Origin: Streptomyces sp. SUK 48
GTDB taxonomy: Bacteria; Actinomycetota; Actinomycetes; Streptomycetales; Streptomycetaceae
Direction of reading: 5' to 3'
DNA length: 64,000 nucleotides
Assembly (NCBI RefSeq): GCF_009650765.1
Contig: NZ_CP045740.1
Location: 2,790,001-2,854,000, forward strand
Below, one piece after another: positions 38,329 through 47,241 of this stretch. The stretch's first letter is position 1, and each line of letters opens with the position of its first letter. The position numbers and the translations under genes were made by a program. Below the pieces are notes generated by a model. It did not search any database, was not told the DNA's origin, and saw only the letters and a program-made list of their open reading frames with translations.

Positions 38329-38769
38329 TCACGACGAACGCCCTGTCTTTTCGGGCTTGTCACCCGAGGACGAGGCGTCCGGATCGACGTAGAGGGTCTT
38401 GGCCTTCATGTGCGCACGCGTCTGTGCGGTGATCCACGCGAGGGTGGCGACCACGAGCGTGATGGCGAAGGCACGCGGGTTGAAGAGCGTGGTGTTCTTG
38501 AACAGTGCGACGAAGATGACCAGCAGAAGCAGCTGGGCCGCGTAGAGCATCAGGCCCATCATCTGGAACAGCTGCGGAAAAGACTTGGCGGTGCGCTGGA
38601 GCACGTACAGACCGAGCCCCATGAACACGATCACGACCAGCGTCCCGACGACTGCCCCGATCGCTCCCTTGCCGCCCGCGACCACACCACTGACGACGGC
38701 GGCGAGCGCGCCGACGACAGCCGTGGGTACGGCGGCCTGGGCAAGGATCCGGGCGTCAGAAGACGGCAT
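38329..38769 (-). CDS. atpI: AtpI-like F0 assembly membrane protein
   Basis: 146 residues from ATG 38769 with four TM helices and a hydrophilic tail (VDPDASSSGDKPEKTGRSS). It occupies the atpI position at the head of the F1F0 operon. AtpI proteins help c-ring assembly or ion supply and are not essential. Sequence similarity to other AtpI proteins is low, as is usual, so the name rests on length, topology and position. Confidence 0.85.
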   Translation of the reverse strand: MPSSDARILAQAAVPTAVVGALAAVVSGVVAGGKGAIGAVVGTLVVIVFMGLGLYVLQRTAKSFPQLFQMMGLMLYAAQLLLLVIFVALFKNTTLFNPRAFAITLVVATLAWITAQTRAHMKAKTLYVDPDASSSGDKPEKTGRSS

Positions 38770-39070
38770 GGCGGCAACTCCGCTTTCACAGGGGGCAGGT
38801 GTCGTCATGGACGAGCGTAGTCCCGGGCTGAGCGATCGAGATCTCACACCAAAGGACCGTCGCACTACGGTCCGTCGGTTCTATCCCGGGTTCTCGTGAA
38901 CAGTATCACAAACTATTTGATGAGGTCTTTACCTGGTAGGTGTGCTTGCTGTCACACATGAGAGTGACTCTGCACGTCTGATCAGAAACCAAGCCTCTTT
39001 GTCTGGTATTGGGGATCTTTGCTCCCCCACGACTTGGCAATGCTCTAGTCAGATTCTTACCTTGACCGTC
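38770..39070. other. AT-rich leader between wecA-type gene and atp operon
   Basis: About 300 bp without a gene. The part at 38890-39065 is clearly less GC-rich than its surroundings (TATCACAAACTATTTGATGAGG, for example, in two short pieces TATCACAAAC and TATTTGATGA) and probably carries the atp operon promoter on the minus strand and a long untranslated leader. A weak hairpin (GGGGA/TCCCC near 39010-39026) could end the upstream transcript. No consensus -35/-10 pair could be assigned with confidence. Confidence 0.5.
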
Positions 39071-40411
39071 CTAGGAACGATCAGGAAATCGCCCGCGAGT
39101 GCCGATTGCGGTCGCCCCGTTGACGCCGGACACACCGGCCGTGACGGGCGCGCGCTCCTCGGTCTCCGGCTCGTCCGCGCCGTCCCGCGCGGCCGCCTCC
39201 ACGGCGAGTTCCGCTTCCGCCGCGGCCGCCCGCCGACGCCGGTAGCGCGGCGGCACGAAGCGCTGGGCCCACACCGGCACCCGCGGCGTGAAGCGCGGCA
39301 GGAGCAGCAGGACGAGGCCCACGGCGCTGAGGAAGACGACGCCGAGCACGATCCACATGGACGCCGAGTTGACCGAGTAGGCCAGCGCGCCGAAGGCGAT
39401 CAGCGCCGACCAGAAGTACATGATCAGCACCGCGCGGCTGTGCGAGTGGCCGATCTCCAGCAGCCGGTGGTGCAGATGCCCGCGGTCCGCGGCGAACGGC
39501 GACTGCCCGCGCCAGGTGCGGCGCACGATGGCCAGCACCAGGTCGGCGGCGGGGATCGCGATGATCGTCAGCGGCATCAGCAGCGGGATGTAGACCGGCA
39601 CCATCTGGTGCACGGTGGCGCGCTCGGAACCGGAGAACAGGTTCATCACGTCCGGGTCCACCTGACCCGTGATGGAGATGGCGCCCGCCGCCAGCACCAG
39701 GCCGATCAGCATGGAGCCGGAGTCGCCCATGAAGATGCGCGCCGGGTGCATGTTGTGCGGCAGGAAGCCCAGGCACATGCCCATCAGGATCGACGCGAAC
39801 AGGGTGGCGGGGGCCGCGGCCTCGATGCCGTACGACACCCAGACGCGGTACGCGTACAGGAAGAACGCCACCGTCGCGATGCACACCATGCCGGCCGCGA
39901 GGCCGTCGAGGCCGTCCACGAAGTTCACGGCGTTGATCGTGATGACGACGAGCGCCACGGTCAGCAGGGTGCCCTGCCACTGGGTCAGCGCCACATTGCC
40001 GACGCCGGGGATGGGCAGCCACAGGATCGTCAGACCCTGCATCACCATGACGCCGGCGGCGATCATCTGGCCGCCGAGCTTGATCAGGGCGTCGATCTCG
40101 AACTTGTCGTCCAGGACGCCGATCAGCCAGATCAGGGCGGCGCCGGAGAGCAGCGCCCGCGGCTCGTTGGACTTCTCGAACACCCAGTTGAGGCTGGTCA
40201 GGTGGTCGGCGACCAGCAGGCCCGCGCACAGTCCGAAGAACATCGCGATCCCGCCGAGGCGCGGAGTGGGTTCCCGGTGCACGTCCCGGGCCCGGATCTC
40301 CGGCATCGCCCCCGCCACGATCGCGAACTTCCGCACCGGCCCTGTCAGCAGGTACGTCACCGCGGCCGTGATGCAGAGCGTCAGCAGGTATTCACGCACG
40401 GGCTTCCCCAC
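39071..40411 (-). CDS. WecA/TagO-type undecaprenyl-phosphate glycosyl-1-phosphate transferase
   Basis: 446 residues with about 11 TM helices. The polyprenyl-phosphate transferase motifs are all present: GVLDDKFEID (DD metal motif), NFVDGLDGLAAG, FMGDSGSM and the His-rich cytosolic RGHLHHRLLEIGHSH. The family attaches a sugar-1-phosphate, usually GlcNAc, to the lipid carrier to start teichoic acid, arabinogalactan-like or other wall polymers. The C-terminal 70 residues are an Arg/Ala/Glu-rich extension. The start is GTG 40411; a GTG four codons later (REYLLTLC) is possible. Confidence 0.92.
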   Translation of the reverse strand: MGKPVREYLLTLCITAAVTYLLTGPVRKFAIVAGAMPEIRARDVHREPTPRLGGIAMFFGLCAGLLVADHLTSLNWVFEKSNEPRALLSGAALIWLIGVLDDKFEIDALIKLGGQMIAAGVMVMQGLTILWLPIPGVGNVALTQWQGTLLTVALVVITINAVNFVDGLDGLAAGMVCIATVAFFLYAYRVWVSYGIEAAAPATLFASILMGMCLGFLPHNMHPARIFMGDSGSMLIGLVLAAGAISITGQVDPDVMNLFSGSERATVHQMVPVYIPLLMPLTIIAIPAADLVLAIVRRTWRGQSPFAADRGHLHHRLLEIGHSHSRAVLIMYFWSALIAFGALAYSVNSASMWIVLGVVFLSAVGLVLLLLPRFTPRVPVWAQRFVPPRYRRRRAAAAEAELAVEAAARDGADEPETEERAPVTAGVSGVNGATAIGTRGRFPDRS

Positions 40412-40585
40412 AGGTCTCGCTGGCCATCACAGCCCCACAGCCTAGCGGCGGGCGTATACGGATGAGGACTTACGGGTAGCCAGGATGGTTGCAGACCTCC
40501 CTGTGACCCTCGCTGTGAACCCTCGCCGTGTCCGGACCGTCCCCGTTGGCACGACTGCCCCCGATGTCGGTGCGACCGCCCCTGA

Positions 40586-41824
40586 TCAGCCCGGATACGG
40601 CGGGAACGCCCCGGTCAGCTCGCGCACCTCGGCCCGCGCCCCGGCCGGTTCCGGGTGTCCGCGCACCACCGCGGCGAGCAGTTTCGCGATCCGCTCCATC
40701 TCCGGCTCGCCCATGCCCTGGGTGGTCACCGCGGCGGTTCCCAGGCGCAGGCCCCGGCCGTCGCCGTGCGGCAGCGCGCAGCAGTCCAGGACGATCCCGG
40801 CGGCGGCGAGCCGGCCGCGGGCGGTGCGGCCCTCCACGCCGAGCGGCGCCGTGTCGGCGGTGATCAGATGGGTGTCCGTGCCGCCGGTGGTGACGGTGAG
40901 CCCCTCCTCGGCGAGGCGGCCGGCCAGGGTGCGGGCGTTGGCGACCACCTGGTGCGCGTACGTCGCGAACGCCGGGGTCGCGGCCTCGCCGAACGCGACG
41001 GCCTTCGCGGCGATGGTGTGCATCTGCGCCCCGCCCTGGGTGAACGGGAACACCGCCCGGTCCACCCGCTCGGCCAGTTCGGCGCCGCACAGGATCATGC
41101 CGCCGCGCGGACCGCGCAGCACCTTGTGCGTGGTGGCGCAGACGATGTCGGCGTACGGCACCGGGTTCGGGGCGGCGCCGCCCGCGACGAGGCCGATGGG
41201 GTGGGCGGCGTCCGCGATCAGATAGGCGCCCACCTCGTCGGCGACCTCGCGGAAGAAGGCGTAGTCGAGGTGCCGGGGGTAGGCGATGGAGCCGCACACG
41301 ATCGCCTTGGGGCGGCGGTTGCGGGCCAGGTGGCGTACCTGGTCGTGGTCGATCAGCCCGGTCTCCGCGTCGACGCCGTAGCCGACGAAGTCGAACCAGC
41401 GGCCGGAGAAGTTGGCCGGGGAGCCATGGGTGAGGTGACCGCCGTACGGCAGGCCCAGGGCGAGGACGGTGTCACCGGGGCGCAGCAGGGCGGCGTACGC
41501 CGCGAGGACGGCGGAGGAGCCGGAGTGGGCCTGTACGTTCGCGTGCCGGGCCCCGAACAGCGCGCACGCCCGCTCCGCGGCCAGCCGCTCGGCCATGTCC
41601 ACGATCTCGCAGCCGCCGTGGTGGCGGGCGCCGGGGTAGCCCTCGGCGTACTTGTTCGCCAGCGGCGACCCGAGGGCGGCGAGCACGGCGCGGGAGGTGA
41701 AGTTCTCCGCCGCGATGAGCTGGAGCGACGTCGACTGCCGGCGCAGCTCCCCCATCAGGATCTCGGCCACCTCCGGGTCCTGTTCCCGCAGGACATCGGC
41801 CTCGTGCAGGGTGATGACCGACAT
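40586..41824 (-). CDS. Serine hydroxymethyltransferase family protein
   Basis: 412 residues. PLP-dependent aminotransferase fold with LQLIAAENFTSRAVL near residue 40, the ANKYAEGYPGARHHGGCE substrate loop, HSGSSAVLAAY and the PLP lysine in ATTHKVLRGPRGGM. It converts serine and tetrahydrofolate to glycine and methylene-tetrahydrofolate. Streptomyces genomes usually have another, canonical glyA, and this copy between a wall-polymer transferase and a phosphatase homologue may be the second paralogue with its own role. The gene is 93 bp from the next gene upstream. Confidence 0.88.
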   Translation of the reverse strand: MSVITLHEADVLREQDPEVAEILMGELRRQSTSLQLIAAENFTSRAVLAALGSPLANKYAEGYPGARHHGGCEIVDMAERLAAERACALFGARHANVQAHSGSSAVLAAYAALLRPGDTVLALGLPYGGHLTHGSPANFSGRWFDFVGYGVDAETGLIDHDQVRHLARNRRPKAIVCGSIAYPRHLDYAFFREVADEVGAYLIADAAHPIGLVAGGAAPNPVPYADIVCATTHKVLRGPRGGMILCGAELAERVDRAVFPFTQGGAQMHTIAAKAVAFGEAATPAFATYAHQVVANARTLAGRLAEEGLTVTTGGTDTHLITADTAPLGVEGRTARGRLAAAGIVLDCCALPHGDGRGLRLGTAAVTTQGMGEPEMERIAKLLAAVVRGHPEPAGARAEVRELTGAFPPYPG

Positions 41825-41917
41825 GACGGGCTCCGGGCGGTCGACGGTGACGTATCCCCAATGTAGGCCGGGGTCCGCCGACCGGCGCGGCGTGCGGCGC
41901 CGGGCCGGTGCCCGGCC

Positions 41918-42595
41918 CTACATCCGGGCCGGCACTCCGGTGAGCGCCGTGACGACCGGGTCCAGCGCGTCCCGTATCTCGTCGCCGATGGAGCGGAAGA
42001 ACGGCAGGGGCGCGCCGTAGGGGTCGTAGACCTCGTCGGCCTCGGCCGTGGGGGCCAGGAGCCAGCCGCGCAGGGCGGCGGCGGCGCGGACCAGGGCGCG
42101 GGCGCGCATGACGAGGCCGTCCTCCAGGGGCGGCAGCGTCGCGGGGTCGATCGCGCGGACCAGGCGCGTGAACTCCTTGAGCGTGAAGGTGCGCAGGCCC
42201 GCCGAGTGCCCCATGGAGATGACCTGGGCGCGGTGGTCGCGGGTCGCGGTCAGGACCAGGTCGGCCCGGATGACGTGCTCGTCGAGCAGTTCCCGGCCCA
42301 TGAAGCCGGAGGCGTCCGCGCCGAACTCGGCCAGCACGGTCTCCGCGTTGGTCTCCATGGGCGCGCCCTCATGGCCCCAGGTGCCCGCGCTCTCCACGAT
42401 CAGCCCGCCGCCGAGCACCCCGAGGCGCTCGGCGACGAAATGCCGGGTCAGCCGCTCGGTGATGGGCGAGCGGCACACATTGCCGGTACTGACGTGGAGG
42501 ATGCGGAAGCTGTCGCGCGGAAACCCGAACGTCGTCGTCTCCTCCGCGAGGCGCTCCCCGATGCCTATGCCACGCCCCGCCGCAGGGGCCGTCAA
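41918..42595 (-). CDS. Low-molecular-weight protein-tyrosine-phosphatase-like protein
   Basis: 225 residues, longer than the classic 150. The P-loop reads HVSTGNVCRSP: position 36, normally the nucleophilic Cys of the CX5R loop, is Ser (codon AGT, 42488-42490), while Arg42 is kept. The general acid loop is also kept (VYDPYG, Asp191). So it has the fold but probably lacks ordinary phosphatase chemistry, unless Cys41 or Ser takes over. The start is TTG 42595 overlapping the Sua5 stop (TTGA). It may be a phospho-binding or regulatory protein near wall-polymer genes. Confidence 0.85.
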   Translation of the reverse strand: MTAPAAGRGIGIGERLAEETTTFGFPRDSFRILHVSTGNVCRSPITERLTRHFVAERLGVLGGGLIVESAGTWGHEGAPMETNAETVLAEFGADASGFMGRELLDEHVIRADLVLTATRDHRAQVISMGHSAGLRTFTLKEFTRLVRAIDPATLPPLEDGLVMRARALVRAAAALRGWLLAPTAEADEVYDPYGAPLPFFRSIGDEIRDALDPVVTALTGVPARM

Positions 42596-43239
42596 TTCGC
42601 CACCTCGAGGTCGGGTACGACCTTGCGCAGCTCGTCCACCGAGATGGCGCCCTCGCGCAGCAGCACCGGCACGTCGCGGGAGACGTCCACGATGGACGAG
42701 GGCACGTTGCCCGGGGTCGGGCCGCCGTCGAGGTAGACGGAGACGGAGTCGCCGAGCATGTCCTGGGCGGCGTCACAGGTCTCCGGCGACAGGTGCCCGG
42801 TGAGGTTGGCGGAGGACACGGCCATCGGGCCGACCTCGGTGAGCAGCTCGATGGCGACCGGGTGCAGCGGCATGCGTACGGCGACCGTGCCCCGGGTGTC
42901 GCCGAGGTCCCACTGGAGGGACGGCTGGTGCTTGGCGACCAGCGTCAGGGCGCCCGGCCAGAACGCGTCGACCAGTTCCCAGGCCATCTCGGAGAAGTTG
43001 GTGACCAGGCCGTGCAGGGTGTTCGGGGAGCCGATGAGCACGGGGGTGGGCATGGTGCGGCCCCGGCCCTTGGCGGCGAGCAGATCGGCGACGGCCTCGG
43101 AGGAGAACGCGTCGGCGCCGATGCCGTAGACCGTGTCGGTCGGCAGCACCACCAGCTCGCCCCGGCGGACGGCGGACGCGGCTTCGCGCAGACCCGTGGC
43201 GCGGTCGGTCGCGTCGTTGGTGTCGTATCGCCGTGCCAT
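42592..43239 (-). CDS. Threonylcarbamoyl-AMP synthase (Sua5/YwlC/YrdC)
   Basis: 215 residues with the YrdC-fold core: GELVVLPTDTVYGIGADAFS, KGRGRTMPTPVLIGS, FWPGALTLVAK and the SSANLTGHLSPETC nucleotide-binding segment. It makes threonylcarbamoyl-AMP from Thr, bicarbonate and ATP for the t6A37 modification of ANN-decoding tRNAs. It lacks the C-terminal Sua5 domain, so it is the short YrdC/YwlC-like type. It lies immediately after prmC, a common actinobacterial order. Confidence 0.93.
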   Translation of the reverse strand: MARRYDTNDATDRATGLREAASAVRRGELVVLPTDTVYGIGADAFSSEAVADLLAAKGRGRTMPTPVLIGSPNTLHGLVTNFSEMAWELVDAFWPGALTLVAKHQPSLQWDLGDTRGTVAVRMPLHPVAIELLTEVGPMAVSSANLTGHLSPETCDAAQDMLGDSVSVYLDGGPTPGNVPSSIVDVSRDVPVLLREGAISVDELRKVVPDLEVAN

Positions 43240-43289
43240 TTAACGGGCCTCCTCGTACACAGACTGCGGGGGTGAAGTCTCGGTGCTGC

Positions 43290-44135
43290 TCACGGCAGCG
43301 CCTTGCGGGCGGTGGCGAACCGCGGCCGGTTGTTGAGGTCGGGGTGATCGGCCGCGTCGGCCCAGCCCCGCTCCTCGGTGAAGATCCACGGCACCTGTCC
43401 GCCCTGGGTGTCGGCATGCTCGATGACGACGACCCCGCCGGGCCGCAGCAGCCGGTGCGCGGTGCGCTCGATGCCGCGGATCAGGTCGAGCCCGTCCTCC
43501 CCCGAGAACAACGCGAGTTCGGGGTCGTAGTCGCGGGCTTCGGGGGCGACGTACTCCCATTCGGTGAGCGGGATGTACGGCGGGTTGGAGATGACCAGGT
43601 CGACCTGGCCGTCCAGGTCGGGGAACGCGCTCAGGGCGTCGCCCTGGCGCAGGTCGACCCTGGACCCCTCCACGTTCTTGCGGGTCCAGCGCAGCGCGTC
43701 CTCGGACAGCTCCACGGCGTGCACCCGGGACCGCGGCACCTCCTGGGCGAGGGCGAGCGCGATGGCCCCGGAGCCGGTGCACAGGTCGACGATGCACGGC
43801 TCCACCACGTCCATGGCGCGCACCGCGTCTATGGCCCAGCCGACCACCGACTCGGTCTCCGGCCGGGGCACGAACACGCCCGGCCCGACCTGGAGTTCCA
43901 GGTAGCGGAAGTAGGCCCGCCCGGTGATGTGCTGGAGCGGCTCGCGCTGCTCGCGCCGGGCGATGGCCTCCCAGTACCGGGCGTCGAAGTCCGCGTCCTT
44001 CACGGAGTGCAGTTCGCCGCGCTTGACGCCGTGCACGAACGCGGCGAGCTCCTCCGCGTCGGTGCGCGGCGAGGGCACGCCGGCGTCGGCCAGCCGCTGG
44101 GTGGCCTGGGCCACCTCCGATAGCAGCAGGTTCAC
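43290..44135 (-). CDS. prmC: Release factor glutamine methyltransferase PrmC
   Basis: 281 residues from GTG 44135, with GGAGG at 6 nt. N-terminal helical domain, then the SAM-binding motif VDLCTGSGAIALALAQ and the catalytic NPPY (VISNPPYIPLTEW) that holds the glutamine amide. It methylates the Gln of the GGQ motif in RF1 and RF2, and prfA is directly upstream. An in-frame run of about 190 codons upstream of the chosen GTG is prfA antiphase sequence and not part of the protein. Confidence 0.95.
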   Translation of the reverse strand: MNLLLSEVAQATQRLADAGVPSPRTDAEELAAFVHGVKRGELHSVKDADFDARYWEAIARREQREPLQHITGRAYFRYLELQVGPGVFVPRPETESVVGWAIDAVRAMDVVEPCIVDLCTGSGAIALALAQEVPRSRVHAVELSEDALRWTRKNVEGSRVDLRQGDALSAFPDLDGQVDLVISNPPYIPLTEWEYVAPEARDYDPELALFSGEDGLDLIRGIERTAHRLLRPGGVVVIEHADTQGGQVPWIFTEERGWADAADHPDLNNRPRFATARKALP

Positions 44136-44172
44136 GCGAGTCCTCCGGAAGTCAGCAAATCCTCGTGGTTCC

Positions 44173-45240
44173 TTACGCGGCCGCGAGCTTCGCCGCGGAG
44201 TCGGCGTCGACACACGCCTGGATGACCGCGTCGAGCTCGCCGTCCAGGACCTGGTCCAGGTTGTACGCCTTGAAGCCGACACGGTGGTCGGAGATGCGGT
44301 TCTCCGGGAAGTTGTACGTACGGATCTTCTCGGAGCGGTCGACGGTGCGGACCTGGCTGCGGCGGGCGTCCGCGGCCTCCCGCTCCGCCTCTTCCTGGGC
44401 CGCGGCGAGCAGCCTGGAGCGCAGGATACGCAGGGCCTGCTCCTTGTTCTGGAGCTGGCTCTTCTCGTTCTGGCAGGAGGCGACGACACCCGTGGGCAGG
44501 TGGGTGATGCGCACCGCGGAGTCCGTGGTGTTGACGGACTGGCCGCCGGGACCGGAGGAGCGGTAGACGTCGATGCGGAGGTCGTTCGGGTTGATCTCCA
44601 CGTCCACCTCCTCGGCCTCGGGGGTGACGAGGACACCGGCGGCGGAGGTGTGGATACGACCCTGGGACTCGGTGGCCGGCACGCGCTGCACGCGGTGCAC
44701 ACCGCCCTCGTACTTCAGCCGCGCCCACACGCCCTGGCCGGGCTCGGTCTGCCCGCGGGTCTTCACCGCGACCTGGACGTCCTTGTAGCCGCCCAGCTCG
44801 GACTCGGTGGCGTCGATGATCTCGGTCTTCCAGCCGACGCGCTCCGCGTAACGCAGGTACATGCGCAGCAGGTCGCCGGCGAACAGCGCCGACTCGTCGC
44901 CGCCCGCGCCCGCCTTGATCTCCAGGATGACGTCCTTCTCGTCACTGGGGTCACGCGGGACGAGCAGCAGGCGCAGCTTCTCGGTGAGCTCCTCGCGCTG
45001 CTGCTCCAGCTCCTTGACCTCGGCGGCGAAGTCCGGGTCGTCGGCGGCCAGTTCGCGCGCGGTCTCGATGTCGTCGCCGGCCTGCTTCCAGGAGCCGTAC
45101 GTGCCGACGATCGGGGTCAGCTCGGCATAGCGCTTGTTCAGCTTGCGCGCGTTCGCCTGGTCGGCGTGGACCGACGGGTCGGCGAGCTTCGTCTCGAGGT
45201 CGGCGTGCTCGGCGACGAGGTCCTCGACTGCCTCGAACAT
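44173..45240 (-). CDS. prfA: Peptide chain release factor 1
   Basis: 355 residues from ATG 45240 after GGAGCC. The RF1-type codon-recognition tripeptide P-A-T lies in [21 protein letters not shown], which marks it as RF1 (UAA/UAG) rather than RF2. The catalytic GGQ is in [20 protein letters not shown]. It is the substrate of PrmC encoded 37 bp downstream. The rpmE-prfA-prmC order is standard for actinobacteria. Confidence 0.97.
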   Translation of the reverse strand: MFEAVEDLVAEHADLETKLADPSVHADQANARKLNKRYAELTPIVGTYGSWKQAGDDIETARELAADDPDFAAEVKELEQQREELTEKLRLLLVPRDPSDEKDVILEIKAGAGGDESALFAGDLLRMYLRYAERVGWKTEIIDATESELGGYKDVQVAVKTRGQTEPGQGVWARLKYEGGVHRVQRVPATESQGRIHTSAAGVLVTPEAEEVDVEINPNDLRIDVYRSSGPGGQSVNTTDSAVRITHLPTGVVASCQNEKSQLQNKEQALRILRSRLLAAAQEEAEREAADARRSQVRTVDRSEKIRTYNFPENRISDHRVGFKAYNLDQVLDGELDAVIQACVDADSAAKLAAA

Positions 45241-45349
45241 CTTTCGGCTCCTGTACTGCGGTGAAGGGAAGGGGCGGGCGACCAAAAACGCCGGTCCCGG
45301 ACGCACGCCCGCGTGGGCGTACGGCCGTGGACCGGCGAATGGGGGCTCG

Positions 45350-45571
45350 CTACTTCTTGGAGCCGGCGGCCTTGCCGAAGCGGGCCTCGAAGCGGGCCAC
45401 ACGGCCACCGGTGTCGAGGATCTTCTGCTTGCCCGTGTAGAACGGGTGGCACTCGGAGCAGACCTCGGCACGGATGGTGCCGGAGTCGATGGTGCTACGA
45501 GTGGTGAACGACGCGCCACAGGTGCAGCTGACCTGGGTCTCGACGTACTCGGGGTGGATGTCGCGCTTCAA
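45350..45571 (-). CDS. rpmE: 50S ribosomal protein L31, zinc form
   Basis: 73 residues. The zinc ligands CTC and CSEC (VSCTCGASF and [10 protein letters not shown]) show the zinc-binding C+ form of L31. The start is TTG 45571, five bases after AGGAG. It lies between the LCP gene and prfA. A zinc-independent paralogue under Zur control often exists elsewhere. Confidence 0.95.
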   Translation of the reverse strand: MKRDIHPEYVETQVSCTCGASFTTRSTIDSGTIRAEVCSECHPFYTGKQKILDTGGRVARFEARFGKAAGSKK

Positions 45572-45707
45572 GGTTTCTCCTAGGTTTCGGGAGGGCTCCG
45601 GGTCGCCGCCGCGGGCTGCGGGGACGTGAACCGGGGCCGACGTACCAGTCTGCCAGGACTGGGGCCATCCCCCAAAACCGGGGGTGCGCCTGTTCTATTC
45701 CGCCGGT

Positions 45708-45746
45708 GGTCCGGCGGGCTTCGCGTCGCGGTCCGGCGGGCTTCGC
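45708..45746. repeat. Two 17-bp direct repeats in the rpmE upstream region
   Basis: GGTCCGGCGGGCTTCGC occurs at 45708-45724 and 45730-45746, with a partial third copy from about 45752. This lies between the LCP gene stop and the rpmE start. It probably reflects local slippage; no regulatory meaning can be claimed. Confidence 0.85.
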
Positions 45747-45789
45747 CGGGTGGTCCGGCGCTCTTCCCGGGCGCCTCGACGGCCGTACG

Positions 45790-46920
45790 TCAGCCGCTGA
45801 CCACGCCGTCGGCCTCGCCCGTGGCCGTGCCCTTCGTGGCCGACCTCGGGATCGGGCGGTCGTTCTTCAGCGCGTCCCACACCAGGTGGGCCTTCGACTT
45901 CTCCAGCAGGACGCGGTTGGGGTCGGCCGGGTCGTACTGGACAGGCATGGTGACCATGGTCATGTGCCGGGAGTCGATGCCCTTGAGGCCGTCGGCGAAG
46001 TCGACGAGGGAGTTGACCGAGCCGAGGTCGGAGTCGGTGGTGACGGCCTTGGTGGCGGTGTCGGCGAGGTCGTACAGCTTCTTCGGGTCGCTGAAGACGC
46101 CGACGCTCTTGACCTGGCCGAGCAGTGCCTTGACGAATGCCTGCTGGAGCTGGATGCGGCCGAGGTCGGAGCCGTCGCCGACGCCGTGCCGGGTGCGGAC
46201 CAGGCCGAGGGCCTGCTGCCCGTCGAGGGTGTGCGTGCCGGCCTTGAGGTCCAGGTGGCTCTGCGGGTCGGCGATGGCCTTGGTGGTGGTCACCGGGACG
46301 CCGCCGAGGTCGTCGATGAGCCTCTGGAAGCCCGCGAAGTCGACCTCCAGGTAGTGGTCCATGCGGATACCGGTGAGGGACTCGACGGACTTCACGGCGC
46401 AGGCCGCGCCGCCGGTGGAGTACGCCTCGTTGAACATCACGGCGCTCGCGGCCGGGTGCGTGGTGCCCTTGGTGTCGGTGCACGCGGGGCGGTCCACCAG
46501 GGTGTCCCGGGGTATGGAGACCACGCTGGCCTTCTTGTGGCCCTGGTAGACGTGCACGATCATCGCGGTGTCGGAGCGGGCGCTGCCGTCGTCCGTGCCG
46601 CCGCCGAGCTTCTTGTTGGAGCCGGAGCGGGTGTCGGAGCCGAGGACCAGGATGTTCTCGGAGCCGTTGTCGATCTTCGTGGGGCGGTTCTTGCCGAGGA
46701 CCTGGTCGATGTCGACGCTGTGCAGGTTGCCGTTGAGCTTGAAGTACAGGAACCCGGCTCCGGCGCCGCCGAGCACCAGGACGCCCGCGGCCGTCCAGGC
46801 CGTCGCCAGCAGGGCCTTGCGGCCGGCGCTGCGGGGCTTGCGGCGTCGCCCCCGGCCGCCGCGGCCGGGCGGCTGGGCGCCGGGCTGGGGTATCGGTTCC
46901 GGCATGCTCTCGGCGGACAC
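45790..46920 (-). CDS. LytR-CpsA-Psr (LCP) family wall-polymer ligase
   Basis: 376 residues from GTG 46920 after AGGAG. A short basic Gly/Arg-rich cytosolic N-terminus, one TM helix (about 38-60) and an extracytoplasmic LCP domain. Family marks: ILVLGSDTRSG, ARSDTAMIVHVYQGHKKASVVSIPRDT with the conserved Arg/Asp residues, FAGFQRLIDDLGGV and ALGLVRTRHGVGDGSDLGRIQLQQ. LCP enzymes transfer undecaprenyl-linked glycopolymers to peptidoglycan, fitting the WecA-type gene about 6 kb away. Confidence 0.92.
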   Translation of the reverse strand: MSAESMPEPIPQPGAQPPGRGGRGRRRKPRSAGRKALLATAWTAAGVLVLGGAGAGFLYFKLNGNLHSVDIDQVLGKNRPTKIDNGSENILVLGSDTRSGSNKKLGGGTDDGSARSDTAMIVHVYQGHKKASVVSIPRDTLVDRPACTDTKGTTHPAASAVMFNEAYSTGGAACAVKSVESLTGIRMDHYLEVDFAGFQRLIDDLGGVPVTTTKAIADPQSHLDLKAGTHTLDGQQALGLVRTRHGVGDGSDLGRIQLQQAFVKALLGQVKSVGVFSDPKKLYDLADTATKAVTTDSDLGSVNSLVDFADGLKGIDSRHMTMVTMPVQYDPADPNRVLLEKSKAHLVWDALKNDRPIPRSATKGTATGEADGVVSG

Positions 46921-47241
46921 GGCACTCCTAGGTCTCGTCGATCGGTTACCCCCTGCTGTCAGGGTCAGGCGCGGTCATCACCGCTCCATCGTCCCCCCGT
47001 GCGGTAGGACGGAGAAACTCGGGACAGCGTTGCACAACGCAGAGTGCCCACCGCGTGGGGCGATGGGCACCGTGTGTAGTCGGCCGCGCCGGGGTTACGG
47101 CGCTCACCTGCGGCTTTGTCGTCGGTTGTCGTATGTTTCCGATCAGGTGCGGAACGTGACCCTTGTGGCAAAGGTCTCGCTCCGCACACGACGGAGGCCG
47201 CCCCCGCGGGGACGGCCTCGGTCAGCTGGATCCGGTGACTT
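46921..47241. other. Intergenic region between LCP gene and rho
   Basis: 321 bp with no gene. It contains the hairpin 47194-47219 just after the rho stop and an ordinary GC-rich stretch up to the LCP start, which must hold the LCP promoter on the minus strand. I found no convincing small ORF or RNA signature. Confidence 0.6.
47194..47219 (-). terminator. Terminator after rho
   Basis: Arms GAGGCCG/CGGCCTC plus CCCC/GGGG with one wobble pair form a compact hairpin 22 bp past the rho stop on the minus strand. No U tract follows. It probably ends the rho transcript. Confidence 0.6.

Noticed and set aside
45695..46483. 262-codon minus-strand ORF within the LCP gene
   Set aside because: His/Arg/Gly-rich alternative phase of the LCP coding sequence.
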